DNA from: Aedes albopictus
Lineage: Eukaryota; Arthropoda; Insecta; Diptera; Culicidae
Direction: 5' to 3'
DNA: 64,000 bases
Assembly: GCF_035046485.1 (NCBI RefSeq)
Contig: NC_085138.1
Span: forward strand, 89,329,228-89,393,227
Part shown: piece after piece, positions 12,501-23,373 of the stretch
Numbering within the stretch: the first letter of the stretch is position 1
Layout of the letters: the number at the start of each line of letters is the position of its first letter
The notes under the pieces: model-generated
Databases searched by the model: none
What the model saw: the letters and a program-made list of their open reading frames with translations, nothing else
Told to the model about the DNA's origin: nothing
Made by a program: the position numbers and the translations under genes

Positions 12501-13218
12501 CAAAACTTCAACAGACTATGATGAGTAAATACGTTGCATGTCAAGGATCAGTGAAAACTATTGATGATTAGCAAAATGATGAAATTTGAGCAAAAACATG
12601 TACAATTTACAAAAAAAAAGCTTTCGGCTACCAGTAAAAGGGGGGAGGTATCATGCATTTATTATCACAAATATTCCCCTTGACTATAAAAATGACTACA
12701 GCGTAAAACAAAGAAGATATTGCAATTTTACCAAAAAAAGATTGTTCCGGTTTTTACGGGTTAACCATAAAAAGTACGTTGATTGTTTTACTTCTGCAAC
12801 AAGTTGAGATTGTTATTTTTTCTACACGACGAATAACATAAAAATGTTAGTTCTTTTTTTGAAAGGGAGTAAAGCTGTGGGCTCCGATAAAAACTAGCCT
12901 AGGGTAAATGATCTCGTGAAGAAAAAAAATAATGAACCTAGTGATTCATGTTATTCTATGCGCGTTTTGTTCAGAGATTCATTTGAAAGCATGTCTACAA
13001 ATTCAAAGCATAATATTACTTACAGTACATATATGAAAATAAGTATTAAATCTGATATGTGGGCTCTATTTTTAAAAGTCATTACCAATTTTAACTGATC
13101 TCATCATCAGCATGGTTTGGATGATCTGGGACAGCTCTAACACACAAGAAATATGATTGAACTGATCTAATATGTCTATATTGCAATACTCTACACTGAG
13201 TTTGAAATGTAGCCGATG

Positions 13219-13355
13219 CAAGCTCGTGCCCAAGGGAGGAGTTTTGGGGGTTAAACCCCTCACATTTCCGAAATTCCATGAACTAGGTGTCACTCCGCCT
13301 TTACGAAAACTACGAAAAACCCCTTCCTTGCCTTCCTTTCTTGTGCACGAGCCTA
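13219..13355. mobile_element. 137-bp hAT-like MITE
   Basis: Flanked by a perfect 8-bp duplication AGCCGATG (13211-13218 and 13356-13363). Inverted ends are CAAGCTCGTGCCCAAG and TAGGCTCGTGCACAAG. It interrupts one of the ~310-bp units of the host element, so it is the younger insertion. Confidence 0.85.
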
Positions 13356-14747
13356 AGCCGATGATTTGCTACGGGCTGTGGATATGAAGGCCTTAACCAT
13401 ATGCTATTACAAGTGATCTCAGATATCCCTGACGCACTAGAAATGTGTCTCCCATTAATAGCATTACATGTATAAATCAAATGAGCAAAATCTGATATTC
13501 GTGCACTTCTTTTGATAGACCATTACACATGCAAATTATATGTCTCATTTTCTGAATAGTTTGGATGATCCGGAAAGCTTCTAAGAAGAATATTCAATCA
13601 CGTGATCATCTATGACTACCAAATCGCGTTATAGTGAGTTTAACGTGTAGCCGATGCTTTGTTACGAGCGTTTTTCTGAAGGACTGAACCATACAATATA
13701 TAAAAAAATGATGCTTTAGATATCGCTCATGTGCTGGAAATTTGTCTCCCACTACTTGTATTATATGTTTGAAATCAATCAGAATGGTTTGGATGATCTA
13801 GAAGAGCTTTAAGTCATATGATATATGTTGCACTTATCATCTTACTCTACTGAAACACACTGCACTAACATTTGAACGTGTAGGGTGCTTTGTTACGAGT
13901 GTAGATCTGAAGGCCTTAACCACATGATACTGAAAGGTGACCTCAGATATCTCTGATGCTCTGGGAACTTCTCTCCCATGGCTTGAACTATGTGTATGAA
14001 TCAAATGGGCAAACTCTAATGTTTGTGCACTTCTGTTGATATACCATTTCAAATTCAAACCATATTTCTCAACTTCAGAATATTTCGGATGATCCAGGAT
14101 GCCTCTATGATGTGTATACATGTATCATACAATTCAACTGATCCTCTATGACTACCAAAACGCACTATACCAAGTTTGAAATGCACCCGATGCGTTATTA
14201 CGGGTGTAGATATAAAGGCCTTAACTCCAGAATGATTTGGATGGCCTAAGGTATCGCCATTGATGTGCAGTAAGTCTTTCATCACCAGGTCATGACTACC
14301 ATCATTTCATGTTTCAAAATATATATTTGAATGTAATTCAGCAAGTTCAAGTGATTTAAAAAGTAAACACAACTATTTGTATTCAGTAGATAAAGTTCAA
14401 AACTTCTGGACGTTTTGGATAACCTGGAGATCTATGTTACAGCTGTAAAAGGACCTAAGACATTTCTATCTAACAGCCCCAACCCAAACAAAGAATATTG
14501 TGCAATTTCCATTGAAATATATCACATGTACATTGAAATAAAACGCGGAATCGAATGAAGAACAAGTGGTGTACACTACATTTCCAGCTATATCTCCAAA
14601 ATGTTCTAGCATAACATAATTTCCATATATGCATATGATAGCACAACTATTCCCCTTGATAAAAACGTTTTGGTTTTGAAAATCCACCCACTGGGTCAAA
14701 AGCTATAGGTAAAACTATGCAAAAAAGTTGTCCACATCCTTTAAGGG

Positions 14748-14840
14748 TTAAGTGCCCACTCAATCGATTCTATAAATACAATACTCTGAGTCGAAGCCAG
14801 GGAATCGTAACAGAAGTAGCAGGAGAGATTCCTAGATAGA
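14748..14840 (-). pseudogene. LOA-type LINE fragment C: upstream edge of reverse transcriptase
   Basis: Minus-strand sequence just beyond the TTAA reads SIVFIESIEWALN. This is the segment that immediately precedes SFAPFKSPGADG of fragment B once the intervening element is removed. Further upstream the match fades after a probable frameshift around 14800. The 5' half of the LINE, including its endonuclease, is not recognisable, so the copy is 5'-truncated or eroded. Confidence 0.75.
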
Positions 14841-15538
14841 ATCCGGAATAGTTGGACAAGAGTTCCTCTAGGAAAATGTCTATGATTTTTTTCAGTTACT
14901 TTCACAGCCATTGGTATTAGAAATTTATCACGATTCACAACTTACATTTGGATATTTTCAATGTTGTCTCCATAGTAAAAATGTAGGAAATATAAAAAAG
15001 GTTCATTTTTTAAAAAATCCTCCATATACACAAACTTTTTCGAGAATGCAGGCGTAGAAATCTGTGTAAGATTTCCAGCTAGAAACCCTATAGTAATTTC
15101 TAACTAAATTAATGGAATTCACAAGAAAGTATATCATAAAAAATCGTATTAGTAGTCCGGCTCCAGAAAATCAGTCAAACTTCTCAATGAATATCAAGGA
15201 AATTTCTTCGAATGTAGATTCCTCCAGGATTTCTTTTAAGATTTCCCAAGTAATCATGAGCACTATACTTCGCTTTTTATTACCTTGTAGGGCTATTATA
15301 CGGCCAATATAGAGCCAATATAGTTCAGTTCTACACTAGCATTGTAAGGCGAGAGATAGTGCCATATAGTTACTTGGGTTTCTGGTGATTTGAATATCTA
15401 TTTTTTACAGAAATTGTCAGGGGTATTTCAATTCCTGAAGAACCCCCAAAAAATGTATCTTGATTTTTCTAGTTTGTTGATCTAAATGTAATGCTTCTGA
15501 ATTGAATTTAGAAAGTAATGGGTTCAATCTCTGGCTAG
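14841..15538. other. No gene; AT-rich sequence before the assembly gap
   Basis: Contains a few minisatellite-like words (TTCCTCCAGGATTTC) near 15220. No convincing frame or inverted repeat. Confidence 0.4.
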
Positions 15539-16038
15539 NNNNNNNNNNNNNNNNNNNNNNNNNNNNNNNNNNNNNNNNNNNNNNNNNNNNNNNNNNNNNN
15601 NNNNNNNNNNNNNNNNNNNNNNNNNNNNNNNNNNNNNNNNNNNNNNNNNNNNNNNNNNNNNNNNNNNNNNNNNNNNNNNNNNNNNNNNNNNNNNNNNNNN
15701 NNNNNNNNNNNNNNNNNNNNNNNNNNNNNNNNNNNNNNNNNNNNNNNNNNNNNNNNNNNNNNNNNNNNNNNNNNNNNNNNNNNNNNNNNNNNNNNNNNNN
15801 NNNNNNNNNNNNNNNNNNNNNNNNNNNNNNNNNNNNNNNNNNNNNNNNNNNNNNNNNNNNNNNNNNNNNNNNNNNNNNNNNNNNNNNNNNNNNNNNNNNN
15901 NNNNNNNNNNNNNNNNNNNNNNNNNNNNNNNNNNNNNNNNNNNNNNNNNNNNNNNNNNNNNNNNNNNNNNNNNNNNNNNNNNNNNNNNNNNNNNNNNNNN
16001 NNNNNNNNNNNNNNNNNNNNNNNNNNNNNNNNNNNNNN
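15539..16038. other. Assembly gap (500 N)
   Basis: Exactly 500 consecutive N. A round number suggests a placeholder rather than a measured size. The gap falls at the edge of a long repeat array, a typical cause of assembly breaks. Confidence 0.99.
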
Positions 16039-16265
16039 GGAGACTACTCCAGGAAATTCTCCAGAAGCTCCGTTCACAGGAATTTAGTCTAGGATTTAGA
16101 AATTTGAACTAGGAACTTCTTCGGGAACTTTTACAAAACTCCCAGAAGCATCTTCCGGAAGATTCGTTCAATGAAATTCTAGAGGATTTACGGAAGTAAC
16201 TTCTGGAGGGTTTTCAGAAATAACTCCTGGAAGATTTGCATCAGAAATATCAGAAGGGCTCTAAG

Positions 16266-16745
16266 AAGACATTGATAAATTAACGACCGTCTTTGATAAT
16301 TAGATAACGATTGCTGGCGTATTTTCGGTCCTCGGGTTGCTTATAAAACAACTGTTTTAATTAAAGCCGACGTTTCGAGCGTTTATTCACTCATCTTCAG
16401 GGCAAACTACAATTTACATACAAAGTTTGAGTAGTCAAGTCATTTGTTATACAAAAAATACTCACATCAAAAGTTGTTTTTAGGTCAAGTAGGTTTGGAC
16501 ATGGACTGATGGAACGGCTAACAACATTACACTGTAATTATACATACAAATTTCGGACATAATGACTTGATTCGTTTTTACAATAATTAAAATATTGGAC
16601 GGAGCACAAACTTACACAGCTTTCACCTAGGCACATCTAAACAGGTTTGAATTAAAATGTCTATGAGTGGAGACGTCAAACGAAAAGATGGAACATAAAG
16701 GACGGAAACATTAACAGAAACAGAGAATCACAGCGTGCTGTGACG
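16266..16745. mobile_element. Insertion containing a hammerhead-like module
   Basis: About 480 bp of non-minisatellite sequence breaks the array. It contains a minus-strand module at 16364-16401. Exact ends and target duplication were not resolved. Such CTGAAGA-hairpin-GAAACGT motifs are, from memory, common in dispersed animal repeats, possibly of Penelope type. Confidence 0.45.
16364..16401 (-). ncRNA. Hammerhead-like CTGAAGA-stem-GAAACGT motif
   Basis: Minus strand reads CTGAAGA, then TGAGTG, loop AATAAA, CGCTCG, then AAACGTCGG. The layout resembles a hammerhead core (CUGANGA, stem II, GAAA). The closing base pair uses the G of GAAA, or leaves one extra base, so catalytic competence is doubtful. 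A partner strand for stem III was not found nearby. Confidence 0.4.
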
Positions 16746-19700
16746 ATGTTCTGCTATCTTTCTCCGTTCGTGATTGAGTGCAGAAGACACTCTTGGAGGA
16801 ATTTTTCGTGAATCTTCTGCACGATTTGCAGAAGATACTTCTGAATGATTTCTAGAAGGAGCTCCTGGAGTATTCTCAGAAGGAACCCTTGGAGTATTTT
16901 CAAAAAGAAGTCCACGGGAAATCCCAGAAGAGTCCTGAAGTTTATCCAGAAGGAACTCTTTGGGAAACCACAGTAAAAATCCTGAGGATTTCTTGAGGGA
17001 ATCCAGCAAAAGCTCTTGGAGGAATCCAATATGAAAGTTCAAGAAGGAACTCCTGCAGCAATACCAGGAAATAACTTCTGCACGTAGAATGACGAATGAA
17101 ACTATTTAGAGAAACCTAGAATGAACTCACAAAAAAAGCTTCTGGAGGATTTCCACGAAGTCTTTGTAGGGGAACTTCAGAAAATACTTCTGAAGATTTT
17201 ACCTTGATTGACTTATGCGTATTCCTCCAGATTCCTTCATGAATTTCTTCTGAGGACTTCTACAGGAAATTCTTTAGAAGTTCCGTTTATAGGAGTATAG
17301 TCTAGAATTTAAAAGTTTGAACTAGGGACTTCTTCTGGGACTTCTAAAGAATTTCCAGAAGCATTTTCTGGAAGATTCGCTCAAGGAAATTTCAGAGGAT
17401 TTTCAGCAGGAGCTTCTGGAGGGTTCCTAAAAATAACTCCTACAAAAATTTGCACCACATATATCAGGAGGGCTCCCAGGAGGCACTTTTGGAGGATTTT
17501 TAGGTTAAACTTCTGAAGGACTTCTGAAGATTTCCAGACGGAGCTCGAGAAGTATTCACAGTTGGAGCCTTTGGAGCATTCCCAGAAAGAAGTCCGCAGG
17601 AAGTCCCAGAAGAAACTCCTGGAGGATGTTCAGGAGAAACTTTTGGAGAAAACGCAGTAAGAAATCTTGGACGAATTTTAGAGGGAATCCAGCGAATGCT
17701 CTTAAAGGAATTCAAGATGAAAGTTCAAGAAAGAATGCAGGAATACCAAAAAGAACTTCTGCACGTAGAATACCAAAAGAAACTCTGAAGAATCCCAGAT
17801 TCAACTCAGAAAAAAAAAACTTGGAGGAAGCCCTTGAAGGCTTTTTTGGAGGATCTGCAGAATATACTTCTGGAGATTCCACCCAGACTGACTTAGGTAA
17901 ATTCCTCCAGATTCCCTCGTGGATTGCTTCTTGGGACTTCTCCAGGAAATTCATCCGAAGCTCCGTTTACGGGAATTTAGGATTCCAAACTAGGGATCTA
18001 TCCAGGAACTCCCGAAAAACCCAGAAGCAACTTCTGGGAGATTCACTCAAGGAAATTTTAGAGAATTTCTAGAATGAACTTCTGCAGGGTTCCAAGGAAT
18101 GTGCACCAGAAGTATTAGGAGGGCTTACAAAAGGAACTTCTGACGGATTTTCAGGTGAAATGTTCTGAAGGATTTGCAGGAAACACCCATGAAGAATTTC
18201 CAGAAGGAGCTTCTGGAGTTTTCTCAGAAGAAACCCTTGGAGCATTCCCAGAAAGCAGTCCGCAGGCAAATCCAGAAGAAACTCCTGGAGGATATCCAGA
18301 AGGAACTCTTGAAGAAAACACAGTTGGAAATCTTGGAGGAAAATCAGCAAAAGCTGTTGGAGGAATCTAAAATTCCAGTTTAAACTAAGAAAAAACTTTT
18401 GGAGGAATCCCACGAAGGCTTTCTAGGGGAACTCCAGAGGATACTTCCAGATTCCAGATTCTCTCATGGATTTTCTTCAAAAGCTTCGTTTATAGGACTA
18501 CCGTCTAGGATACAGAAATTTGAGCTAGGGATCCTTCCAAGAACTCCTAAAGAATTCTCAGAAACAGCTTCAGCGAGATTCGCTCAAGGAAATTCTAGAT
18601 AATTTTCAGAAGGAGTTTCTTGAGGCAACTTTTATTAACGTCTTTTACTAAGAATTTACTAGAAATTTTAGGAGGGCTCACAGAAAGAACTTCTGAAGGA
18701 TTTTAGGAGCTTTTGAAGAATTTGCAGAAGATTTCCAGAGGAAGCTTCTGGAGTGTTCCCAGAAGGAACCCTTGAAGCTTCCCCAGAAAAAAAGAAGGAA
18801 CTGTTGGAGAAAATACAGTAAGAAATTCTCGAGGAAACCCAGCAAAAGCTCTTGAAGAAGATGAACATTAGGGATTACCAAAAGAAACTGTTTGAAGAAT
18901 CCCAGATAGAACTCAGATAAAAACTTTTAGAGGAATCCCACGAAGGCTTTCTGATGAAACTCTAGAAGATACTTCTGGAGATTCCACCTTGACTGACTTA
19001 CGTGAATTCCTCAAGATCGTGGTTTTTTAGGACTTCAGAAGCTTGAACTAGGGACTTCTCTAGGAATTCCATAAGAATTCCCAGGAGCAGCTTCTGGAAG
19101 GTCAAGGTCATTCTAGAAGATTTTCAGAAAGAACTTTGGACCAGGAATATTAGAAGTGACCCCAGAAGATACTTCTGAAGAATCTTTCTATGACGCTTCC
19201 GAAGGGTTTGCAGAAGACAGTCCTGAAGGATTTCCAGAAGGAGCTTCTGGAATATTTTCAGAAAGAATCCTTGGAGCATTCCCAGAAACAAGTCTGGAGG
19301 AAATCCAAGAAGAAACTCCTGAAGGGTAACTTGGAAGTCTTGGATTAAAAACGGTAAGAAATCCAATTGGAATTCTAAAGGGTATTCAGCAAACGCTCCA
19401 TGAGAATTTTTTAGCTCGTTGCTGGAAATTTCTCCAAGAAGTTCCATCTGAGAAATCCACCTCGACTGCTTTATGTGAAATCCTCCAGTTCCCTCATGGA
19501 TATATTTGGGGGAATTCTTCAGGAAATTCTTCAAAAGCTCCGCTGACAGGAGTTTAGTCTAGGATTAAGAAATTTTTGCTTGAAACTTCTCGATGAATTC
19601 CTAAGGAATTCCCAGAAGCAACTTGTAGCAGATTTGCTCAAGGAAATTTTAGAGAATTTCCAGAAGGAACTTCTGGAGGGTTCCTCCGAGAAATAAATCC

Positions 19701-20340
19701 AGGGAGATTTCCATCAGGATTATCAGGAGGGCTTCCAGAAGGAACTCCTGGAGGATTCTTAAGGCGAAAATTATGAAGGGTTTGGGTCTTCAACGATTTA
19801 CAGAAGCAGCTCCTAGAGTATTCCTGAAAGGAACCCTTGGAGCATTTCCAGAAAGAGTTCCAGAAGGAACTCCCGGAGGATTTCAAGAAGGGGCTCCTAG
19901 AGGGTTCTTGGAATCAATCCCTGGAGGATTCCCAAAAGAAACTAAATATTGGTGGAAACAAAGTAAGAAACCCTGAAGAAATTCTAGAAGAAATCCAACA
20001 AAAACTCTAATCTACATAGCATTAGAACATCCTGCAGCATCCACAGAAGGAACTCCTGGAGAAATGCTTAGATGAACCCCAGATTTAACTCCTGATGAAA
20101 TCGCAGGAAAACTTTTAGATAAATTTCATGGAGAACCCCAGAAGGCACAGAAGAATTCCCGTAGTAACTTCTGAAGAAAATCTCTGCGGAACTTCTGGAG
20201 GAATCTTGGTTAACTTCAAAAGCAACTTTGTTTGTAATTTCAGAAGGATATATTGATTAAAACCCAAAATGAGTCCCTTTATCATACAGAGTGAATCCAG
20301 TAAAGTTTCATTTGGATCGTGAGGCACTGAAGATCATTAG

Positions 20341-20850
20341 TTATTTAATTCCTATACTGTTGCATTGAATCAAAACACGGGAAATTGCCTAGGCGGCGAA
20401 AAGTAGCAGCGGCATCAATGAAGTTTCTTCCTCTGGAAACTTCTACCGTAAACAAGCTGGAGAAAAGCACACAAGGGCTAGGACACGGTCTGAATGCCTG
20501 TGTTCCATTTCTGGTCCTTTGCCTACCAAGGAGTGACATTAACATTCTTAGCTACGTCACTCCCACCGACTTACACATGTTTGATTTTTGAAAAAGCTAA
20601 GCAATTGGTACGAGATGTCCCCACTCAATGGCTTTAATGTACAATCAATAATACTGCACAGTATGTCTGGCCGCTTTAATGCTTGCAATCTATTTCTGAT
20701 GTACTACGTATACTGCAAACTTTAATAATGACACGAAAATGATAAAAGTAGTCGATTTTATCATTTTGCAGGATTATTCAAATGAATGGCTGATTATGTG
20801 GATGCTAGACTAGGAAGAGTTTCTTCACCTTTCAGCTCGCGACCGGATGT
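20341..20850. other. Apparently unique segment, no gene recognised
   Basis: Less repetitive sequence between the array and the Foldback-type element. Small overlapping frames on both strands near 20345-20591 lack motifs. Confidence 0.35.
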
Positions 20851-20866
20851 AACAGCATTGGTTCTA

Positions 20867-21034
20867 CCCCATTACCCCGAATGCCACTACCCCGAACGCC
20901 ATTACCCCGAACGCCACTACCCCGAAAGCCATTACCCCGAATAGGCCATTACCCCGAAAGCCGTTACCCCGAATAGGCCATTACCCCGAACGCCACTACC
21001 CCGAATGGGCCACTACCCCGAACGCCATTACCCC
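20867..21034. repeat. Left CATTACCCCGAA minisatellite array
   Basis: About ten copies of a 15-bp unit, CATTACCCCGAACGC, with CACTACCCC variants and longer units containing GAATAGGC. It forms the left inverted end of the host element. Confidence 0.95.
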
Positions 21035-21533
21035 GAAAGCATATTTTTAGATGAGTTATTCTGATGATGGATATTTTATATTTTTTTAATTTAATAACAT
21101 TACTGACAGCTTTAATACCAGAAGATATCATTGTAAAGAATAACCTTAAAACAAAATAATAGAATAATACGTATTATAGATGATCTTGTATGAGATAGAG
21201 CTGTCAGCAAAGGTCCTTCAAATACTGGTTATCGATATTGGCTCATTAGGCCGAAAAGACATTTGGCCAAAGTATCACTAATAAGTCTAATGATCATTAG
21301 GCGAAATCAAATAATACAAATTGCAAAATAGGCCCGGAAAGAACATTTTATAGTTAGAAAAAGAAAAAAAAATAAGAAGGAATAGACGATTTGGTAATAA
21401 AACTCTATAACAGTGTAACTTAAAAAAAAATTCCTTAAATGTGAAAAAATTTGATTGATAGGTTGGCCGCCAATAAGGTCTGCAAGAATATAACTAGAAA
21501 GAACAGCATATAAATTAAAGAAGGGCAAATCTC

Positions 21534-21917
21534 CTATGGGACCATTCATGAACTACGTAGACCGAATTTTGGTCACCTCGGTCCTCTCCCCCTCCTCATC
21601 GTAGAATTTTAAAAGACAAGTACACCGTCTTCGGCCAGAGGCCGCACAGACTGTACATTACTAACATTAGACAATGGACAACACGTATAACACTCAGTGG
21701 CCCAGTAAAGTATTTTCTGTTTTGACGAAAAGTTTTCCTCGACCGGAGCGGGAATCGAACCCACTCTCCGAGGCATGCGAGATGCCTAAACGACTAACGC
21801 CGCTAACCGCTCGGCCACGAAGTCCACGATGTGTTCATACAAAAATTTGTAAATTTGTATAGAGCTTAGAATTTGGATAGACCCTCTCCTACTTACATAG
21901 TTTATGCACGGCCCCTA
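21534..21917. mobile_element. MITE with GGGNCC...ACTACGTAGAC ends, nested
   Basis: The left end reads GGGACCATTCATGAACTACG. The reverse complement of the right end reads GGGGCCGTGCATAAACTATG, and C- or G-rich tracts lie just inside. The TSD was not resolved. It lies within the Foldback-type element and itself contains a SINE. Confidence 0.55.
21615..21835 (-). mobile_element. tRNA-derived SINE (minus strand)
   Basis: Read from 21835 on the minus strand, a tRNA Ser/Leu-like head has the A box GTGGCCGAGCGGTTAG, a long variable-arm-like region and the B box GGTTCGATTCC. The body ends with GCGGCCTCTGGCCGAAGAC. The acceptor stem does not close. The same body occurs on the plus strand at 42385-42550, so this is a repeated family and not a tRNA gene. 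Confidence 0.8.
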
Positions 21918-23186
21918 TACATAAATCTGCAAAGGGCAACATGGCTACCAAACAACTCTGTAACAATATAAGTCGAATGAACAGCCCAACTTTAAAAGAA
22001 GGAAAAACGCAAGATTGAATTAATAGAGATATGTCGCCAATCAACCCGGTAACGACGTAACTAGAAAGAACAGCCTATACATTGAAGAAGGGCAAATCTC
22101 ATATACAGTAAACAGCTTTCACTCCCAGTAAATTATATAAGTGCAGCTAAAAGCTTTTCATGAAAAGAAAAGCTACAGTTTAGCCGCCAGAAAAAAAATA
22201 GTTAATTTGGTCCAACGATGCTGGATCTACCTTGCTAAGTGAACTGAACTGAATATCTGAAATCCAGTCCAGTACTACAATCTTGAAAAAAATATTCAGA
22301 AAACAATTTTAGGGCTTGATGTTCTGGAAACTGATCATCAAAATCAAAAGAAATCTAGTTACCAGTTTGGCCGCAAGTCAATTCTGAAAAAATTTACTTG
22401 AAAGAACAGCCTATTATTCAAAGAAGAACAAATCCGCTATGGAGTTAGTCATTCGTCTGCAAATAAATTACGTAACACTCAAACTCGAAAGAACAGCTTC
22501 TGATGAAAAGAAGGAAACATTTCTAAAATGAAATTAACAGTTTGGCTACCAAACAACTCTGCACTGCAAAAGTACGCGGTTGGAAACTGCAAACTCAAAA
22601 GAACAGCCTATTTTTAAAAGAAGGCAAATATTTGAAAAAGTGTAGTTTGATAACCAGCACAATCGTTTGCCATCAGTTTACAATCGTGCTTGAGGCCAAC
22701 CAACTTTTAAAAGAAGGGAAAATGTCAGATTGAAATACTTGTAGTTTTTATAGCCATAGCTATAAGTTCAAAAGAGCAGCTAGTTGAAAATATGGAAAAT
22801 TTGTCTTTACTTGTCTTCTTAATTTCATTGCGTTTGCTGCTTTCGTTTTCACGAACCTTACTTTTGCATGAAGCACAACATACGGAAACCTAAGGGAAAC
22901 GGAACCTATCTTAAACAATGTGCTCCCATTGTCATGCTATCTAAAACGAAGTAAATAAAAGCAATTTGATTTGTGTTTTATTTTTATATTTTTGTTTACT
23001 CGTTACAAAAAGAAAACGGAAAAAAATCGGTACCTAAATCGTCTGTTTAAGAATAGAATTAACATAGGGGCATAGGATGGAGAAGAGTATTCATACCTAC
23101 ACTAGTTACTGATTACCCTTTTCTAACTTATAACCACCTTCATCAACTTCTAATCGGTCATCACTTTTTTGGTGATCTCTTGAACG

Positions 23187-23357
23187 ATTCGGGGTAATGG
23201 CCCTTTCGGGGTAGTGGCTTTCGGTGTAACGGCTTTCGGGGAAATGGCTTTCGGGGTAATGACCCATTCGGGGTAATGGCTTTCGGGGTAGTGGCCTATT
23301 CGGGGTAATGCATTCGGGGTAGTGGCGTTTGGGGTAATGCCGTTCGGGGTAATGGGG
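23187..23357. repeat. Right CATTACCCCGAA minisatellite array (inverted)
   Basis: TTCGGGGTAATGGC-type 15-mers, the reverse complement of the left array. Some units are mutated (TTCGGTGTAACGG, TTTGGGGTAATGC). An open frame here on the minus strand gives a HYPE/ITPN-rich peptide that is purely repeat-derived. Confidence 0.95.
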
Positions 23358-23373
23358 TGGAGCCAACAGCATT

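Larger units (their letters stand above)
9867..14747. mobile_element. piggyBac-type (TTAA) foldback element with tandem repeats
   Basis: A 4881-bp element flanked by TTAA at 9863-9866 and 14748-14751. Termini are CCCTTAAAAGATGTGG on the left and CCCTTAAAGGATGTGG as the right reverse complement. The inverted arms extend over a kilobase (about 9867-11286 and 13508-14747) and contain ~310-bp units recognisable by a GGTTAAGGCCTT phrase. It carries a 12-bp-type array at 11287-11530, three ~315-bp units at 11560-12500, an AT-rich core and a 137-bp MITE at 13219-13355. Open frames in the arms are mirror copies and have no recognisable domain. TTAA plus CCC ends points to piggyBac-like mobilisation in trans. 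Excision restores the LINE reading across SIEWALN and SFAPFK. Confidence 0.9.
16039..20340. repeat. Minisatellite with ~525-bp higher-order units
   Basis: Dense GGAACTCCTGG / TTTCCAGAAGGA variants with a 12-bp-related beat. A distinctive non-minisatellite passage (CTCCGTTYAYAGGARTTTAG, then TCTAGGATT and TGAACTAGGGACTTC) recurs near 16070, 17280, 17960, 18485, 19015 and 19535. The last four are spaced about 525 bp apart, the earlier intervals are larger, and one holds the 16266-16745 insertion. All open frames here are by-products of the repeat. Confidence 0.8.
21480..22800. repeat. Degenerate interior repeat, AAAGAACAGCCTAT type
   Basis: A phrase like GAAAGAACAGCCTAT followed by AAAAGAAGGCAAAT recurs near 21497, 21976, 22066, 22401, 22488, 22598 and 22768, usually preceded by GTTTGGCCGCCAA or GGCTACCAAACAACTCTG. 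Adjacent copies are about 90-115 bp apart. This is an eroded tandem repeat, interrupted by the 21534-21917 insertion. Confidence 0.65.
20860..23364. mobile_element. Foldback-type element with minisatellite inverted ends
   Basis: A 2505-bp element flanked by a perfect 9-bp target duplication AACAGCATT (20851-20859 and 23365-23373). Outer inverted ends are GGTTCTACCCCATTACC and GGCTCCACCCCATTACC (reverse complement). Each end continues as a ~170-bp tandem array of CATTACCCCGAACGC-like 15-mers, in opposite orientation (about 20867-21034 and 23187-23357). Short tandem repeats as inverted ends and a 9-bp duplication match the Drosophila Foldback (FB) and Mutator-like pattern. The interior has a ~90-bp degenerate repeat, a nested MITE and a SINE, but no transposase. 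Confidence 0.92.

Noticed and set aside
15502..16092. Long frames on both strands across the gap
   Set aside because: Almost entirely undetermined N bases.
20867..21034. CRISPR-like regularly spaced repeat
   Set aside because: Contiguous 15-bp units without unique spacers, in a eukaryotic genome; it is a minisatellite end of a transposon.
21740..21825. Possible tRNA-Ser/Leu gene on the minus strand
   Set aside because: A and B boxes are present, but there is no closing acceptor stem and the sequence continues into a SINE body repeated at 42385.
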